Shown here in pieces: positions 43,099-51,309 of a stretch of DNA of 64,000 bases. Under the pieces are notes generated by a model that saw only the letters and a program-made list of their open reading frames with translations, was not told the DNA's origin and made no database searches. This stretch comes from Terriglobia bacterium (lineage in GTDB: Bacteria; Acidobacteriota; Terriglobia; Terriglobales; Acidobacteriaceae), in NCBI GenBank assembly GCA_020072585.1, contig JAIQGL010000001.1, forward strand, positions 124,001 to 188,000, given 5' to 3'. Position numbers and translations under genes: made by a program. The first letter of the stretch is position 1; each line of letters opens with the position of its first letter.

Positions 43099-43941
43099 CT
43101 ACTGAGCCGTGGCTGTCTGTGTTTTCCCCAGCGTCTCATTCAGCAGGGCCGCGAGCCGCAACCCGGCGAGAGCAAGCTTTTCATTCACCAGTTCAATGTT
43201 GGCCTGGTAGTACGCCTCGTCGACTGCCGTGGGTCTGGGGTCAACAAGACGCCGTGCCTGAAGATGAGATTCATTGGCCCAGTCCACGGCAGTCCCGCCC
43301 GGATGCTTCTCCAGGTGCTTCTGCTCGATCAAGGTGTTCAACCGGCCAACGTATTCTTCTTCCGTATTGCCGGTGTGTTCAAGCAGCAGGGAGTCCCAGG
43401 TCCAGTGCAGATTGCAGTCGTAGTCGCCGCATTTGGGCGCGCCGAAGACCGGCAGTTTAATGTCATTGCCGCCGCGGGCCTCATCGATTGCGTGCAGCGG
43501 CTGGTGGAGATCGGCCACAAAGTGGACGAGCCATTTCAACGCTTCCAGTCGGTCTTTGGGCGAAGCGTTTTCGTCCGCCAGAATTTTTTGAAAGATTTCA
43601 ATGCGGTCTACGACGCAGTTGTGATGGTCCGTAAGCGCATCTTTGTGTTTGTCCTGCGGGCGGAAACAGTCACGCTCCCGGGAAAAGCCAGGAGCATCTT
43701 TTGGGATATCGACAAAGTGCCAGTTATAGCTCTCGTCGTGCTCTTTTCGCACCGCGTCCGCCCAGCTTGCAATGGATGCCAGACTGTCATTGCCCAGCAG
43801 AAGTTGAAGGTTCTTCTTCGTTGCCGGCGACAGGCGCGATGTAGCGATGTCAGCCACGATGGCATGGCCCTTTGGCCCCCAGGCCGAAAGCTGCGTGGAG
43901 ATGAATGCCGCCAGAAGCAGGAGAGTGATAATTTTTTTCAC
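43099..43941 (-). CDS. Secreted S1/P1-type nuclease
   Basis: From GTG 43941 the product is 280 residues (MKKIITLLLLAAFISTQLSA as signal peptide); GTG 43956 is an alternative and the frame is open to 44028. Mature tryptophan W21 (AWGPKGHAIVADIA) is the N-terminal zinc ligand of the S1/P1 family. Further ligands lie in ASWADAVRKEHDESYNWHFVD and LKWLVHFVADLHQPLHA, with NLHWTWDSLLLEH at the C side. These trinuclear-zinc enzymes cut single-stranded DNA/RNA and 3'-nucleotides. It lies a few bases upstream of the phosphoesterase gene, so the pair may scavenge phosphate or nucleosides. Confidence 0.9.
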   Translation of the reverse strand: MKKIITLLLLAAFISTQLSAWGPKGHAIVADIATSRLSPATKKNLQLLLGNDSLASIASWADAVRKEHDESYNWHFVDIPKDAPGFSRERDCFRPQDKHKDALTDHHNCVVDRIEIFQKILADENASPKDRLEALKWLVHFVADLHQPLHAIDEARGGNDIKLPVFGAPKCGDYDCNLHWTWDSLLLEHTGNTEEEYVGRLNTLIEQKHLEKHPGGTAVDWANESHLQARRLVDPRPTAVDEAYYQANIELVNEKLALAGLRLAALLNETLGKTQTATAQ

Positions 43942-44153
43942 GACACCTCGGACCACCAAAACCTTGGGACCACTAAAACGCGGGATGCTAAAAGACGAAA
44001 CGTTCCCCCTTCGGACAAGCCGGCACACCGATGATCAAAAAAATTCCCGATGATTGTAGCCACGCGCTCCATGGCACGCAATCAGGAACGACATCTCGCG
44101 AAAGTAATTTTGCCGGAAATTAACAATGCGGCATTGCGTTTGGAAACAGGATG

Positions 44154-44181
44154 AAAAAACGCGGCAGCCGAAGCTGCCGCG
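44154..44181 (-). terminator. Terminator with a UUCG tetraloop after the second receptor
   Basis: On the minus strand a 9-bp stem CGCGGCAGC/GCTGCCGCG closes a TTCG loop and is followed by six T (complement of 44154-44159). UUCG loops make very stable hairpins. Confidence 0.92.
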
Positions 44182-44210
44182 GGTGAAGTTTTTAGAATTT
44201 CTGTCTGCGA

Positions 44211-47200
44211 CTAGAACTTGACCCTTACACCCAGCTGAAGCTGTCTGGGTGAGTAGGAGAAGTTGCTGTTGGCGCTGTTGGGAACGCCGAAGCCCGCGCT
44301 GTTGAAGTTCAGGCAAGGCGACGCCGCCAGGGTGCCGCAAGCGGTGGCGTTGGTTCCAACCGTATAGCCGGTGGTGGTTACGCCGGTGACATTGGTGTGG
44401 TTCGCCAGGTTGAATGCGTCAGCCAGGAGTTCCACGCTGTATTTCTCCTGGAACTTGACGGTCTTGGAGAGGCGCAGGTCCTGCACGTAGGTGCTGGGGA
44501 AACGGAATGTGTTGCGTCCGATTGCATCGATACGGAAAGCGCCACCAGAACCGTTCACGCCGCCGCCGCCCGGTACGCCGCCGGGAGCATTGCCGCTGGT
44601 GCTGAGTGAGAAGGGCAGGCCGGTCTGGAACTGGAAGATCGGCGCCAGTGTCCAGTCATTGGTGATATAGCCAAGCCATCCAGTCTTCTTCCATGGCGAG
44701 GTGGCCACGGCATTTACGACGAAGCGATGGCGCACGTCATAGATGGAGTTGCCATAGTCAGCCTGGAGGTTGTTCGGGGAAAACAGGTCATTGGTGTCTG
44801 AGAACGTGCTCTCGTTTTGTCCAAAGTCCAGAGCGTGCGCCCAGGTGTAATTGACGCCGAACTGGATGTTGTGGCTCATGCGATGGTTCAGTTGCACGGC
44901 CAGGGCCTGGTAGTTGCTGTTGGAGCCGCTGAAGATCGCTGTTTCCGCGCCGAATGCGGACGTGAGACGCGAACTGAACAGGGCCGTGGTATAGGTGGGG
45001 CCCTTGGCGGCCAACGGCCCGCCATTCACCGTGTATGTGATATTTGCGGTGCTGGCCTTGATGTTGGTGTCAACAAAGTTCGGCAGCTCGCGGCCCAGGC
45101 TTCCCAGGTAGCTGACGGAGAGCACTGTGCCCCAGCCCAGATCGCGCTCCACCACCAGGTCCATCTGGTGGATCTGCGGGTTCTGGAAGTTAGGAGCGAA
45201 GAAGGTAACGTTCGGCGTGATCGAAAGCGAAGTCCCGGTCAGGATGGTCGGGAACAAAGGTGAGGTGGTTGATGCGCTGAAGCTGAACGTGCGCTGTGCA
45301 GTCGTCAACCCCGTATTCGTGAGGGCATTGAAGATCGTGGAGTTGATGATGCGGCCGTAATAGATTCCGTATCCGCCGCGGACCACTGTTTTACCGTTGC
45401 CGGTAAGATCATAGGCAAATCCGAGCCGTGGACCGAAATTATTTTTGTCCTGTGGCATCTGGGCTGTTTGCGGCAGCAGCGGGTTCACGAGGGTAGAGAA
45501 AGGATCCGGCAGGACTTCCCGCTCATACCGAATACCGAACGAGAGGCTCAGGCGGGGCATGATCTTCCAATCATCGGCCGCGAAAAGGGAAAATTCATTG
45601 GTGTCAAACTCGAAGCCGATTGGACCGAAAGCCTGGCTGAAGTTGTTGTAGCAGGGAATGGGCAGTGATGCCGGAGGCGGCGAGGTGCAGCCGCGGGGGA
45701 CCAGTACATCGCGGATGTAACTATCGACGCTGCCATAGCTGTAGCTGCCGAACTGCGTGCGCAGGTTCTGCGAATTGTCATGCACGCGGCGGAAATCCAT
45801 GCCGAACTTAAAGCTGTGTTTGCCCGTTGTCCAGTTCACGGTATCGGCAATCTGGTGCTGGCTTTCATCCGGGAACGCAGGCCGCTGAAGGAAGGTGGGA
45901 ACGCCGAAGGTAAAGCCGTTGGTGATGGAAATCTGCGGCGGCAGCCCGAGCGGATTCGTAAACGTCGGGGCGTGTACGAGCCGGCTGTCTTCGTAGGGCG
46001 TGGGCTGCTGGGCGAACTCATATTCAAAGTCGCGGCCATACTGGTAGCGCAATTCGTTGCCTACTGAAGGTGAGAAGAATGTATTCAGCTTGGCAATGCC
46101 CCACGTGTCTTTCACAAAGTCGTCGCCAAAGCTGCGCGTTCCAAAGGTGTTCGTGGCCTGGGTCTGGATGCCGGCCGGCGATGCCCAGCGCATGCGATTG
46201 AAGGTAAACGATGCGCGGTTCTTCGAGTTGATGTTCCAATCAACCTTGGGGAAGATGATGAACTGTTCGCCTTCACGCGGAGTAGGTCCCAGCATGCTGA
46301 CCAGACCATTGAACTCATTGCTGTACAAAGTCTGGGCCTGAGCGGTCGTTACACCGAGTTTGGATACTAGCAGGTTGGTGGTTGCGGTGGACGGTGTTGC
46401 CGCGCCAAAAAAAATCGTTGCATTGTTCGGAATTGCAGTGCCGGGGAAGTTGCGCTTGTACCAGTCAAAGGTCAGGTTCCAGAACAACTTGTCCTTAATG
46501 GCAGGACCACCGATGCCGAAGCCGGACATTTTGCGCCAGTCAGTGGGCTTATAGGGAACAGGGGTGAAGGAGGCAGGACCGGTCGGGACATTCAGCTTGG
46601 TAAACGGGTTGATGGCGCCCCAGACGTTATCACGATCGTAAAAAAACGCTTCGCCATGGATCGAGTTGGTGCCGCTCTTGGTTACGGTGTTCACCACGCC
46701 CCCGGCGGAGCGTCCGTATTCAGCCGAATAATTTGAGGTATTGACCTGAAATTCTTCAATGGCCGTTTTGGGGGTCGAATATCCTGCGCGAGTGCGGCCG
46801 CGTTCTTCTGAGAAAAACGCCTGATTGTTATCAGCTCCGTCTACCGTATTGTTGTTCAGCAAAGTGCTGGTGCCGCGGAAACTTAGCAAACCGAAGCCGC
46901 TGGAGTTGGCCACCACGCCCGGGGTAAGGACCGCGAAGCTGGACCAACGTCCGCCATTGATCGGCAGGTTTGAAATTGCCGTTTGGTTCAACGTGGGAGC
47001 AAAGTCCGCAGACGTTGTATTGATCTGGGGCGCTTCCGCTGTTACGTCCACGGTCTCAGTGCTGCTGCCGATAGCCAGGCGGGGCGACAAGTCAGTTACG
47101 CTTCCAACCTGCACAACCACCTGCTCCGCCTTGTAAGGAGCAAAGCCTTGTTCACTGACGTTGACCGTATACGAACCGGGCTGCAGTTTGTTCACGCGGA

Positions 47201-47420
47201 AGTAGCCCGAACCATCTGTTGTTGTCGTGGTTTCTGCGTTCGTGCCGTTGTTCCGCACGACTACTTTCGCGTTCGCGACCACAGCGCCGTTCGTGTCATA
47301 AACAGTTCCGCCGATGGCGCCATCAGTGGTGGACTGTGCGTAGAGCAGCGCGCCGCAGCTCGCGACGAGGAACGCAACTGCGACTAGCCGTTGAATTGAA
47401 CTCCAAAAGCGTAACGTCAT
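44211..47420 (-). CDS. Oar-like TonB-dependent outer-membrane receptor 2
   Basis: This is a 1069-residue protein from ATG 47420, which has AGGAGAG upstream; the frame is open back to 47543. The signal peptide ends near ASCGALLYAQ. The N-terminal carboxypeptidase-regulatory domain reads GGTVYDTNGAVVANAKVVVR and GSYTVNVSEQGFAPYKAEQV. A plug-like part carries GNTNTVDGADNNQ-type and NTVTKSGTNSIHGEAF sequences, and the barrel ends RQLQLGVRVKF with terminal aromatic F. It differs enough from the first receptor to be a separate paralogue. No TonB partner is adjacent. Its ligand is unknown. Confidence 0.92.
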   Translation of the reverse strand: MTLRFWSSIQRLVAVAFLVASCGALLYAQSTTDGAIGGTVYDTNGAVVANAKVVVRNNGTNAETTTTTDGSGYFRVNKLQPGSYTVNVSEQGFAPYKAEQVVVQVGSVTDLSPRLAIGSSTETVDVTAEAPQINTTSADFAPTLNQTAISNLPINGGRWSSFAVLTPGVVANSSGFGLLSFRGTSTLLNNNTVDGADNNQAFFSEERGRTRAGYSTPKTAIEEFQVNTSNYSAEYGRSAGGVVNTVTKSGTNSIHGEAFFYDRDNVWGAINPFTKLNVPTGPASFTPVPYKPTDWRKMSGFGIGGPAIKDKLFWNLTFDWYKRNFPGTAIPNNATIFFGAATPSTATTNLLVSKLGVTTAQAQTLYSNEFNGLVSMLGPTPREGEQFIIFPKVDWNINSKNRASFTFNRMRWASPAGIQTQATNTFGTRSFGDDFVKDTWGIAKLNTFFSPSVGNELRYQYGRDFEYEFAQQPTPYEDSRLVHAPTFTNPLGLPPQISITNGFTFGVPTFLQRPAFPDESQHQIADTVNWTTGKHSFKFGMDFRRVHDNSQNLRTQFGSYSYGSVDSYIRDVLVPRGCTSPPPASLPIPCYNNFSQAFGPIGFEFDTNEFSLFAADDWKIMPRLSLSFGIRYEREVLPDPFSTLVNPLLPQTAQMPQDKNNFGPRLGFAYDLTGNGKTVVRGGYGIYYGRIINSTIFNALTNTGLTTAQRTFSFSASTTSPLFPTILTGTSLSITPNVTFFAPNFQNPQIHQMDLVVERDLGWGTVLSVSYLGSLGRELPNFVDTNIKASTANITYTVNGGPLAAKGPTYTTALFSSRLTSAFGAETAIFSGSNSNYQALAVQLNHRMSHNIQFGVNYTWAHALDFGQNESTFSDTNDLFSPNNLQADYGNSIYDVRHRFVVNAVATSPWKKTGWLGYITNDWTLAPIFQFQTGLPFSLSTSGNAPGGVPGGGGVNGSGGAFRIDAIGRNTFRFPSTYVQDLRLSKTVKFQEKYSVELLADAFNLANHTNVTGVTTTGYTVGTNATACGTLAASPCLNFNSAGFGVPNSANSNFSYSPRQLQLGVRVKF

Positions 47421-47731
47421 TACTTTCTCTCCTGTGAGGGACTTCACCTGGCGAGGTACCGGGAAACCTAGGGCACCCATCATAACCATCAAAGTAGGAA
47501 ATGCAACCCAGAAATAGGACCTTGCATCACGTTTCGTGATCAATCCTATCCAACAATTATTACGTTTTCATTAAAGACCCTCCAAAAATTTGTGGAACTC
47601 CTGTGGATGGCTGTGTAAAAGGCCGACGGGCTATAAAACAGATATGGAATTTGGTAATTTGCATGGTTTAGACGGCATCAAAATGACAGAAATTGGCGTG
47701 TTGCGCCATTACCCTGATGTAGGCTACCTTC
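47421..47731. other. Intergenic region upstream of receptor 2
   Basis: About 310 bases lie between divergent genes. The segment is A+T-richer than its surroundings and must contain promoters for both sides; a TATAAA at 47632-47637 on the plus strand is the only -10-like word noted. No gene is supported, although a 35-codon frame exists at 47644-47751. Confidence 0.4.
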
Positions 47732-48040
47732 ATGAGGAAAGTCCAACCTAATGACGGGGTGTCTCCGTTGACCTGGACCGAAACTTTTAATTGCGATATC
47801 TGTGGCAAGCAGAAAGGCAGCGTGGACCACTGGTGGCTGGCCTGGAGCGAGCCCTACAGTCCTCATCCCGAGGCCCCAGAACGCCATATGTTCAAAATCT
47901 ACCCTTGGGAAAACATGATGGCGCACGATGCTTCAGCAAAACATCTTTGCGGCCAGGCGTGTCTGCAAAAGCTGGTGGATCGGTGGCTCAACATCGAGAT
48001 GGGCACAGCCCATGCCGCCGCGCAGCACTCCAGCAAATAA
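47732..48040 (+). CDS. Small protein with two CxxC/CxxxC motifs
   Basis: This 102-residue protein has FNCDICGKQKG (CxxC, about residues 21-24) and HLCGQACLQKLVDRWL (CxxxC, about 73-77), a spacing suggestive of one zinc site. The middle is rich in Trp and Pro (DHWWLAWSEPYSPHPEAPER). No named family is recognised. It is convergent with hfq. The ATG has a weak ribosome-binding sequence. Confidence 0.6.
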   Translation: MRKVQPNDGVSPLTWTETFNCDICGKQKGSVDHWWLAWSEPYSPHPEAPERHMFKIYPWENMMAHDASAKHLCGQACLQKLVDRWLNIEMGTAHAAAQHSSK

Positions 48041-48252
48041 GCTGGTGCGTCAGAATTTCATGGAACGACAAGAAGACGCCGGCCGGTAAGAATGCTTGTT
48101 GTTGTGTGGCGGAAAAGCCTGACTCATGGGCATGAGAGCAAAATTTTTCACACAAAGAGTCTCTTCCAGCAAAAATTTAATTTGATATCGCAAATATTTG
48201 CAATTGAGCAGGGAATGGCCGAAGGCGCCAGCAAGAGACGGCGGGGAAAGCT

Positions 48253-48513
48253 TTATTCCACGGCCCTTGGGCCAGGGCTGTCTGTCTGGCACAGTTCTGT
48301 GCAGCGCTTGTTCTTGCAGCAGACCAGCAGAGCGGATACTGAGTGCTTGAAGATAAGTTGTTCCTGGGTATTCGTCTCAAGCACGATGGAGTACTTGTCA
48401 AACGAGCGCACATTTCCTGAAACCTTTGCGCCATTCAGAAGATGGACAGTGATGTGCTTCCCGCCCGCAAGCGCGATGTTTAAAAACGATTCCTGAACAT
48501 TGATTACAGACAT
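48253..48513 (-). CDS. hfq: Hfq-like RNA chaperone
   Basis: From ATG 48513 the product is 86 residues; the open frame is longer upstream without family similarity. The Sm fold is clear: Sm1 ESFLNIALAGGKHITVHLLN followed by GAKVSGNVRSFDKYSIVLET, and Sm2 QEQLIFKHSVSALL, matching the Hfq signatures QxxFLN, NGxKLxGxIxxFDxF and (Y/F)KHAIS. The FKH triad of the proximal RNA-binding face is kept; FDKY replaces FDxF. The tail is cysteine-rich (VCCKNKRCTELC), unusual for Hfq. It is divergent from oxyR and has no adjacent miaA or hflX. The Shine-Dalgarno is weak. Confidence 0.78.
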   Translation of the reverse strand: MSVINVQESFLNIALAGGKHITVHLLNGAKVSGNVRSFDKYSIVLETNTQEQLIFKHSVSALLVCCKNKRCTELCQTDSPGPRAVE

Positions 48514-48620
48514 GATTCGAATGGTGGCCCAAGGTGCTACCCGACTGCCGCGCGCCTTTGCCGGAGCCCTGGAAGGCATATACCAACGACCCTCAAAATA
48601 GTGGTGATTCGTCCATCTGT

Positions 48621-48635
48621 CCAATATATAATTGG
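48621..48635. promoter_or_regulatory. Palindrome between hfq and oxyR
   Basis: CCAAT-ATATA-ATTGG is a perfect-armed inverted repeat 24 bases upstream of the oxyR ATG. It has the size and A+T-rich centre of a LysR-type binding site and also includes TATA-type -10 words. It could be the OxyR autoregulatory site. Confidence 0.5.
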
Positions 48636-48658
48636 ACTGTGTTTAATAGGATTTGACT

Positions 48659-49543
48659 ATGGAAGTCCATCAGCTGCGATATTTCTGCGCCGTCTCTGAG
48701 ACGGGAAGTTTCACGCGCGCTGCTGAAAGAGAGCAGGTAGCACAGCCCTCATTGTCACAGCAGATCATGAAACTGGAAGAGGAACTGGGCGTCCGGTTAT
48801 TTGACCGGCTGGGCCGCACTGTCCGGCTTACTGGCTTTGGCCAGGTCTTTCTGCCGCGGGCGCGCGCGATCCTGGGCGAACTGAAGGCCGCCAAGGATGA
48901 AGTAGCGGAGCGGCAATCCGCAGTCTCCGGGCCGGTAAGCATTGGCGTGATTCCCACCATCGCTCCCTATTTTTTGCCGCTGCCCATGGCATTGTTTTCC
49001 CGCAAATATCCGCAGGCCACCATGACAGTGGCAGAAGACGTTACGGCAAGACTGATGGACCGTTTACGCGCGGGGCAGATAGATCTTGCCATTACGGCAA
49101 TGCCCATGCGCGGCCATGACGTGGAAACCTTCAACCTGCACACCGAACGGCTTTTCGCCATTCTGCCGCGGGCGCATCGACTGGCAAAAAAGCACAAGGT
49201 CATGCTCAAGGACCTGCGTGACCAGCCGTTTCTTCTTTTACGTGAAGACCACTGCTTTCGCGATACCGCCATTGAGGTCTGCAAGCGCGCTCGCGTGACG
49301 CCCCGCGTAGTGTTTGAAAGCGGCCAGTTCAGCAGCATTCTGGCGATGGTTGGCGCCGGGCTGGGTATCTCCATTGTTCCGGAGATGGCAATCGAGCAGC
49401 GGCCTGACTGCATTTTTGTCTCTCTTGGTGATGACCGGGCGGCACGGACGATTGGCGTGGTCACCCTCAAAGGGCGCTACCTCAGCCGCGTCCAGCGGGC
49501 CTTTCTGGCCCACCTGCAAACCTTTGCGCAAAAAGACGTTTAA
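48659..49543 (+). CDS. oxyR: OxyR-type LysR-family peroxide sensor
   Basis: This is a 294-residue protein from ATG 48659 (TAGGA 8 bases upstream; an in-frame TTG lies 6 bases earlier). The LysR N-terminal HTH is MEVHQLRYFCAVSETGSFTR followed by AAEREQVAQPSLSQQIMKLE. In the effector domain EDHCFRDTAIEVC places cysteines at exactly 199 and 208, the numbers of the redox pair in Escherichia coli OxyR, with the same HCxRDxA context. It therefore probably senses hydrogen peroxide. Its targets are not evident; the divergent neighbour is hfq. A palindrome precedes it. Confidence 0.9.
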   Translation: MEVHQLRYFCAVSETGSFTRAAEREQVAQPSLSQQIMKLEEELGVRLFDRLGRTVRLTGFGQVFLPRARAILGELKAAKDEVAERQSAVSGPVSIGVIPTIAPYFLPLPMALFSRKYPQATMTVAEDVTARLMDRLRAGQIDLAITAMPMRGHDVETFNLHTERLFAILPRAHRLAKKHKVMLKDLRDQPFLLLREDHCFRDTAIEVCKRARVTPRVVFESGQFSSILAMVGAGLGISIVPEMAIEQRPDCIFVSLGDDRAARTIGVVTLKGRYLSRVQRAFLAHLQTFAQKDV

Positions 49544-49579
49544 TGGCGCACCTTCTGCTCCCTGGCAACAAGTAGCGTC

Positions 49580-50479
49580 ATGCTTGCGGTTGCGGATAGC
49601 ATAAAAGCCGTGCGGAACTTCCAGGTCCTGTTTGACGATGCCGAGCCTTCCCTCATCGATCACGCCGGTTATGCGCCCTATGGAAAGCTGTCTTTTCCAC
49701 CAGCACACGGCGAGCGCCCGTGGACTTTCGCGAACTTTGTTCAGTCCATTGACGGCATTGCTTCATTCAAGGGTGCTCATGCCGCAGGTTCAGACATTTC
49801 ACAATCAGCGGAAGACCGCTGGCTCATGGACCTGCTGCGCGCCCACGCTGACGCCATCATCATGGGCGTTAACACGCTCGTGGAAGAAACCCTCAGCTCA
49901 CCACACCTGAACGACGGCCGCGGGCCGGTGTACCGCATTGAAGAAGAATTGCTGCGCGTCCTGCGAACCAAGCTGGGGCGCAAGCGGGAGAAGGTCATCT
50001 TTGTGACTGCTTCCGGCAGTGTGGACCCCAACGCATACCGTGTTTTCGATGGCGACCTGATGGATGCACTCGTCCTCACCACCAATCCCGGCGCCGCGCG
50101 CCTGCAATCCAGGAGCGCCAGCGTCAAGGTAATCATTGCCGGAGAGGACAAGACAATCAACCTGCCGCTGGCGATGAGGATGCTTCGGGAAGAGTTGGGA
50201 ATCGAGCATCTGCTGTGCGAGGGCGGTCCCACTTTTTATGGAAGCATGTCACGGGCAGGAATGATTGACGAGAAGTTTGTAACCGTTTCACCGGTTGAAA
50301 TTGGACTGCTGGTTCCGCCGGAGCAGGGACCTTCACCGGCGGCGCAGGTCAAACAGCTCAACGTGCGTCCCACCACATTCATGTATCCCGGTTTTACCAA
50401 AGAGAACGCTCCGTGGTGGCGATGGATGAGCTGCCGCCGCGCGGGCAACCATCAGTTCAATCGGTATCGACGGAAATAA
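49580..50479 (+). CDS. RibD C-terminal/dihydrofolate-reductase-fold protein
   Basis: This 299-residue protein resembles the reductase half of RibD: RPWTFANFVQSIDGIASFKG, HADAIIMGVNTLVEE, VIFVTASGSVDPNA, and LLCEGGPTFYGSMSRAGMID. The deaminase half is absent. The family uses NAD(P)H to reduce pyrimidine or pterin-like substrates; with no riboflavin genes nearby the substrate is uncertain. The last 20 residues are basic and may come from frame run-on. It begins 36 bases after oxyR on the same strand and may be cotranscribed. Confidence 0.8.
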   Translation: MLAVADSIKAVRNFQVLFDDAEPSLIDHAGYAPYGKLSFPPAHGERPWTFANFVQSIDGIASFKGAHAAGSDISQSAEDRWLMDLLRAHADAIIMGVNTLVEETLSSPHLNDGRGPVYRIEEELLRVLRTKLGRKREKVIFVTASGSVDPNAYRVFDGDLMDALVLTTNPGAARLQSRSASVKVIIAGEDKTINLPLAMRMLREELGIEHLLCEGGPTFYGSMSRAGMIDEKFVTVSPVEIGLLVPPEQGPSPAAQVKQLNVRPTTFMYPGFTKENAPWWRWMSCRRAGNHQFNRYRRK

Positions 50480-50507
50480 TCTTCGCCGCACCATGGCTCG
50501 CGGACGG

Positions 50508-51089
50508 CTATTTTCTACCTGCCGCTTCCACGCTGCGCGTAGGGTCGGCGCCTTTCCAGGTCACATCCGCTGTTGGTCCGTAACTTGAGGGCACAGGTTT
50601 GCCCAGAAGCCGCAGATACACGCTGAGCTGCGTGCGATGATGCGCTGTATGCAGCACGCGCCGCCAGAAGACCCAGATGCGCTGGCGCTGTACATCAAAG
50701 AACGGAACAACTTCCAGCCACCATTGTTGATCGCGGTGTGCCATGCGCTCCAGGCGCGGACGGCACAGCTCTTCATTCCGGCGGCTGAAACCGCCGGGCG
50801 TGAGCTCCTGCGGCAAAAGGCCCGCGGGCTCGGGCTCACCGCCCAATCCGATGAACTCGGCAAAGAAGCGCCGCTCAGAAAGAAGCTGGTGCTTCATCAC
50901 GTCAAGCACGGTGCTGGAGCGGTCCGCCGGCTTGAACGCCATATCTTCCGCGGAGAACTGCCGCCACAAGCTGACCACCTTGTTCGTCTCGCTGGCGTAG
51001 GTATCCAGCAGATGTTGAAACACAGGATCTTTGGAGCGCGGCACCACCGCCTCAGGAATTGCGGTGTATTCGTATTGCATGGGCATCAT
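50508..51089 (-). CDS. DinB-family four-helix protein
   Basis: This is a 193-residue protein from ATG 51089 (GAGG just upstream; the frame is open to 51179). DinB/YfiT-type features are helix 1 ETNKVVSLWRQFSAEDMAFK, then VLDVMKHQLLSERRFFAEFI and the later histidine pair in VLHTAHHRTQLSVYLRLLG, which would complete the three-histidine metal site. Such proteins include thiol-dependent S-transferases and DNA-damage-induced proteins; the role here is unknown. It is convergent with the RibD-C gene. Confidence 0.85.
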   Translation of the reverse strand: MMPMQYEYTAIPEAVVPRSKDPVFQHLLDTYASETNKVVSLWRQFSAEDMAFKPADRSSTVLDVMKHQLLSERRFFAEFIGLGGEPEPAGLLPQELTPGGFSRRNEELCRPRLERMAHRDQQWWLEVVPFFDVQRQRIWVFWRRVLHTAHHRTQLSVYLRLLGKPVPSSYGPTADVTWKGADPTRSVEAAGRK

Positions 51090-51309
51090 GGCCTCACAGG
51101 TATGAGAGCTCGTCAGGGGCCCTGCGCTCTCCGCCTGGAATTCTACGCCCTTGCAGCCTTGCCCTGGCAGTGGAAGCACTTATGGATTTCCTGCCGGACC
51201 TATCCATCTGGCGAGCTAGCCATTTGGACAGGTACTAAACAAAAATTCAGAAACCCGGCCCAAGAGCCTGTAATCTACTTGGGATCGCCGTTTTTGATTG
51301 GAGTAGCTC

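Noticed and set aside
47644-47751. 35-codon frame in the spacer before the CxxC protein gene
   Set aside because: It has no ribosome site, overlaps the start of the next gene, and has no hydrophobic or conserved pattern.
48281-48310. TGGCAC-N5-TGTGC as a sigma-54 promoter
   Set aside because: It lies inside the hfq coding sequence on the other strand and lacks the TTGC element at the required spacing.
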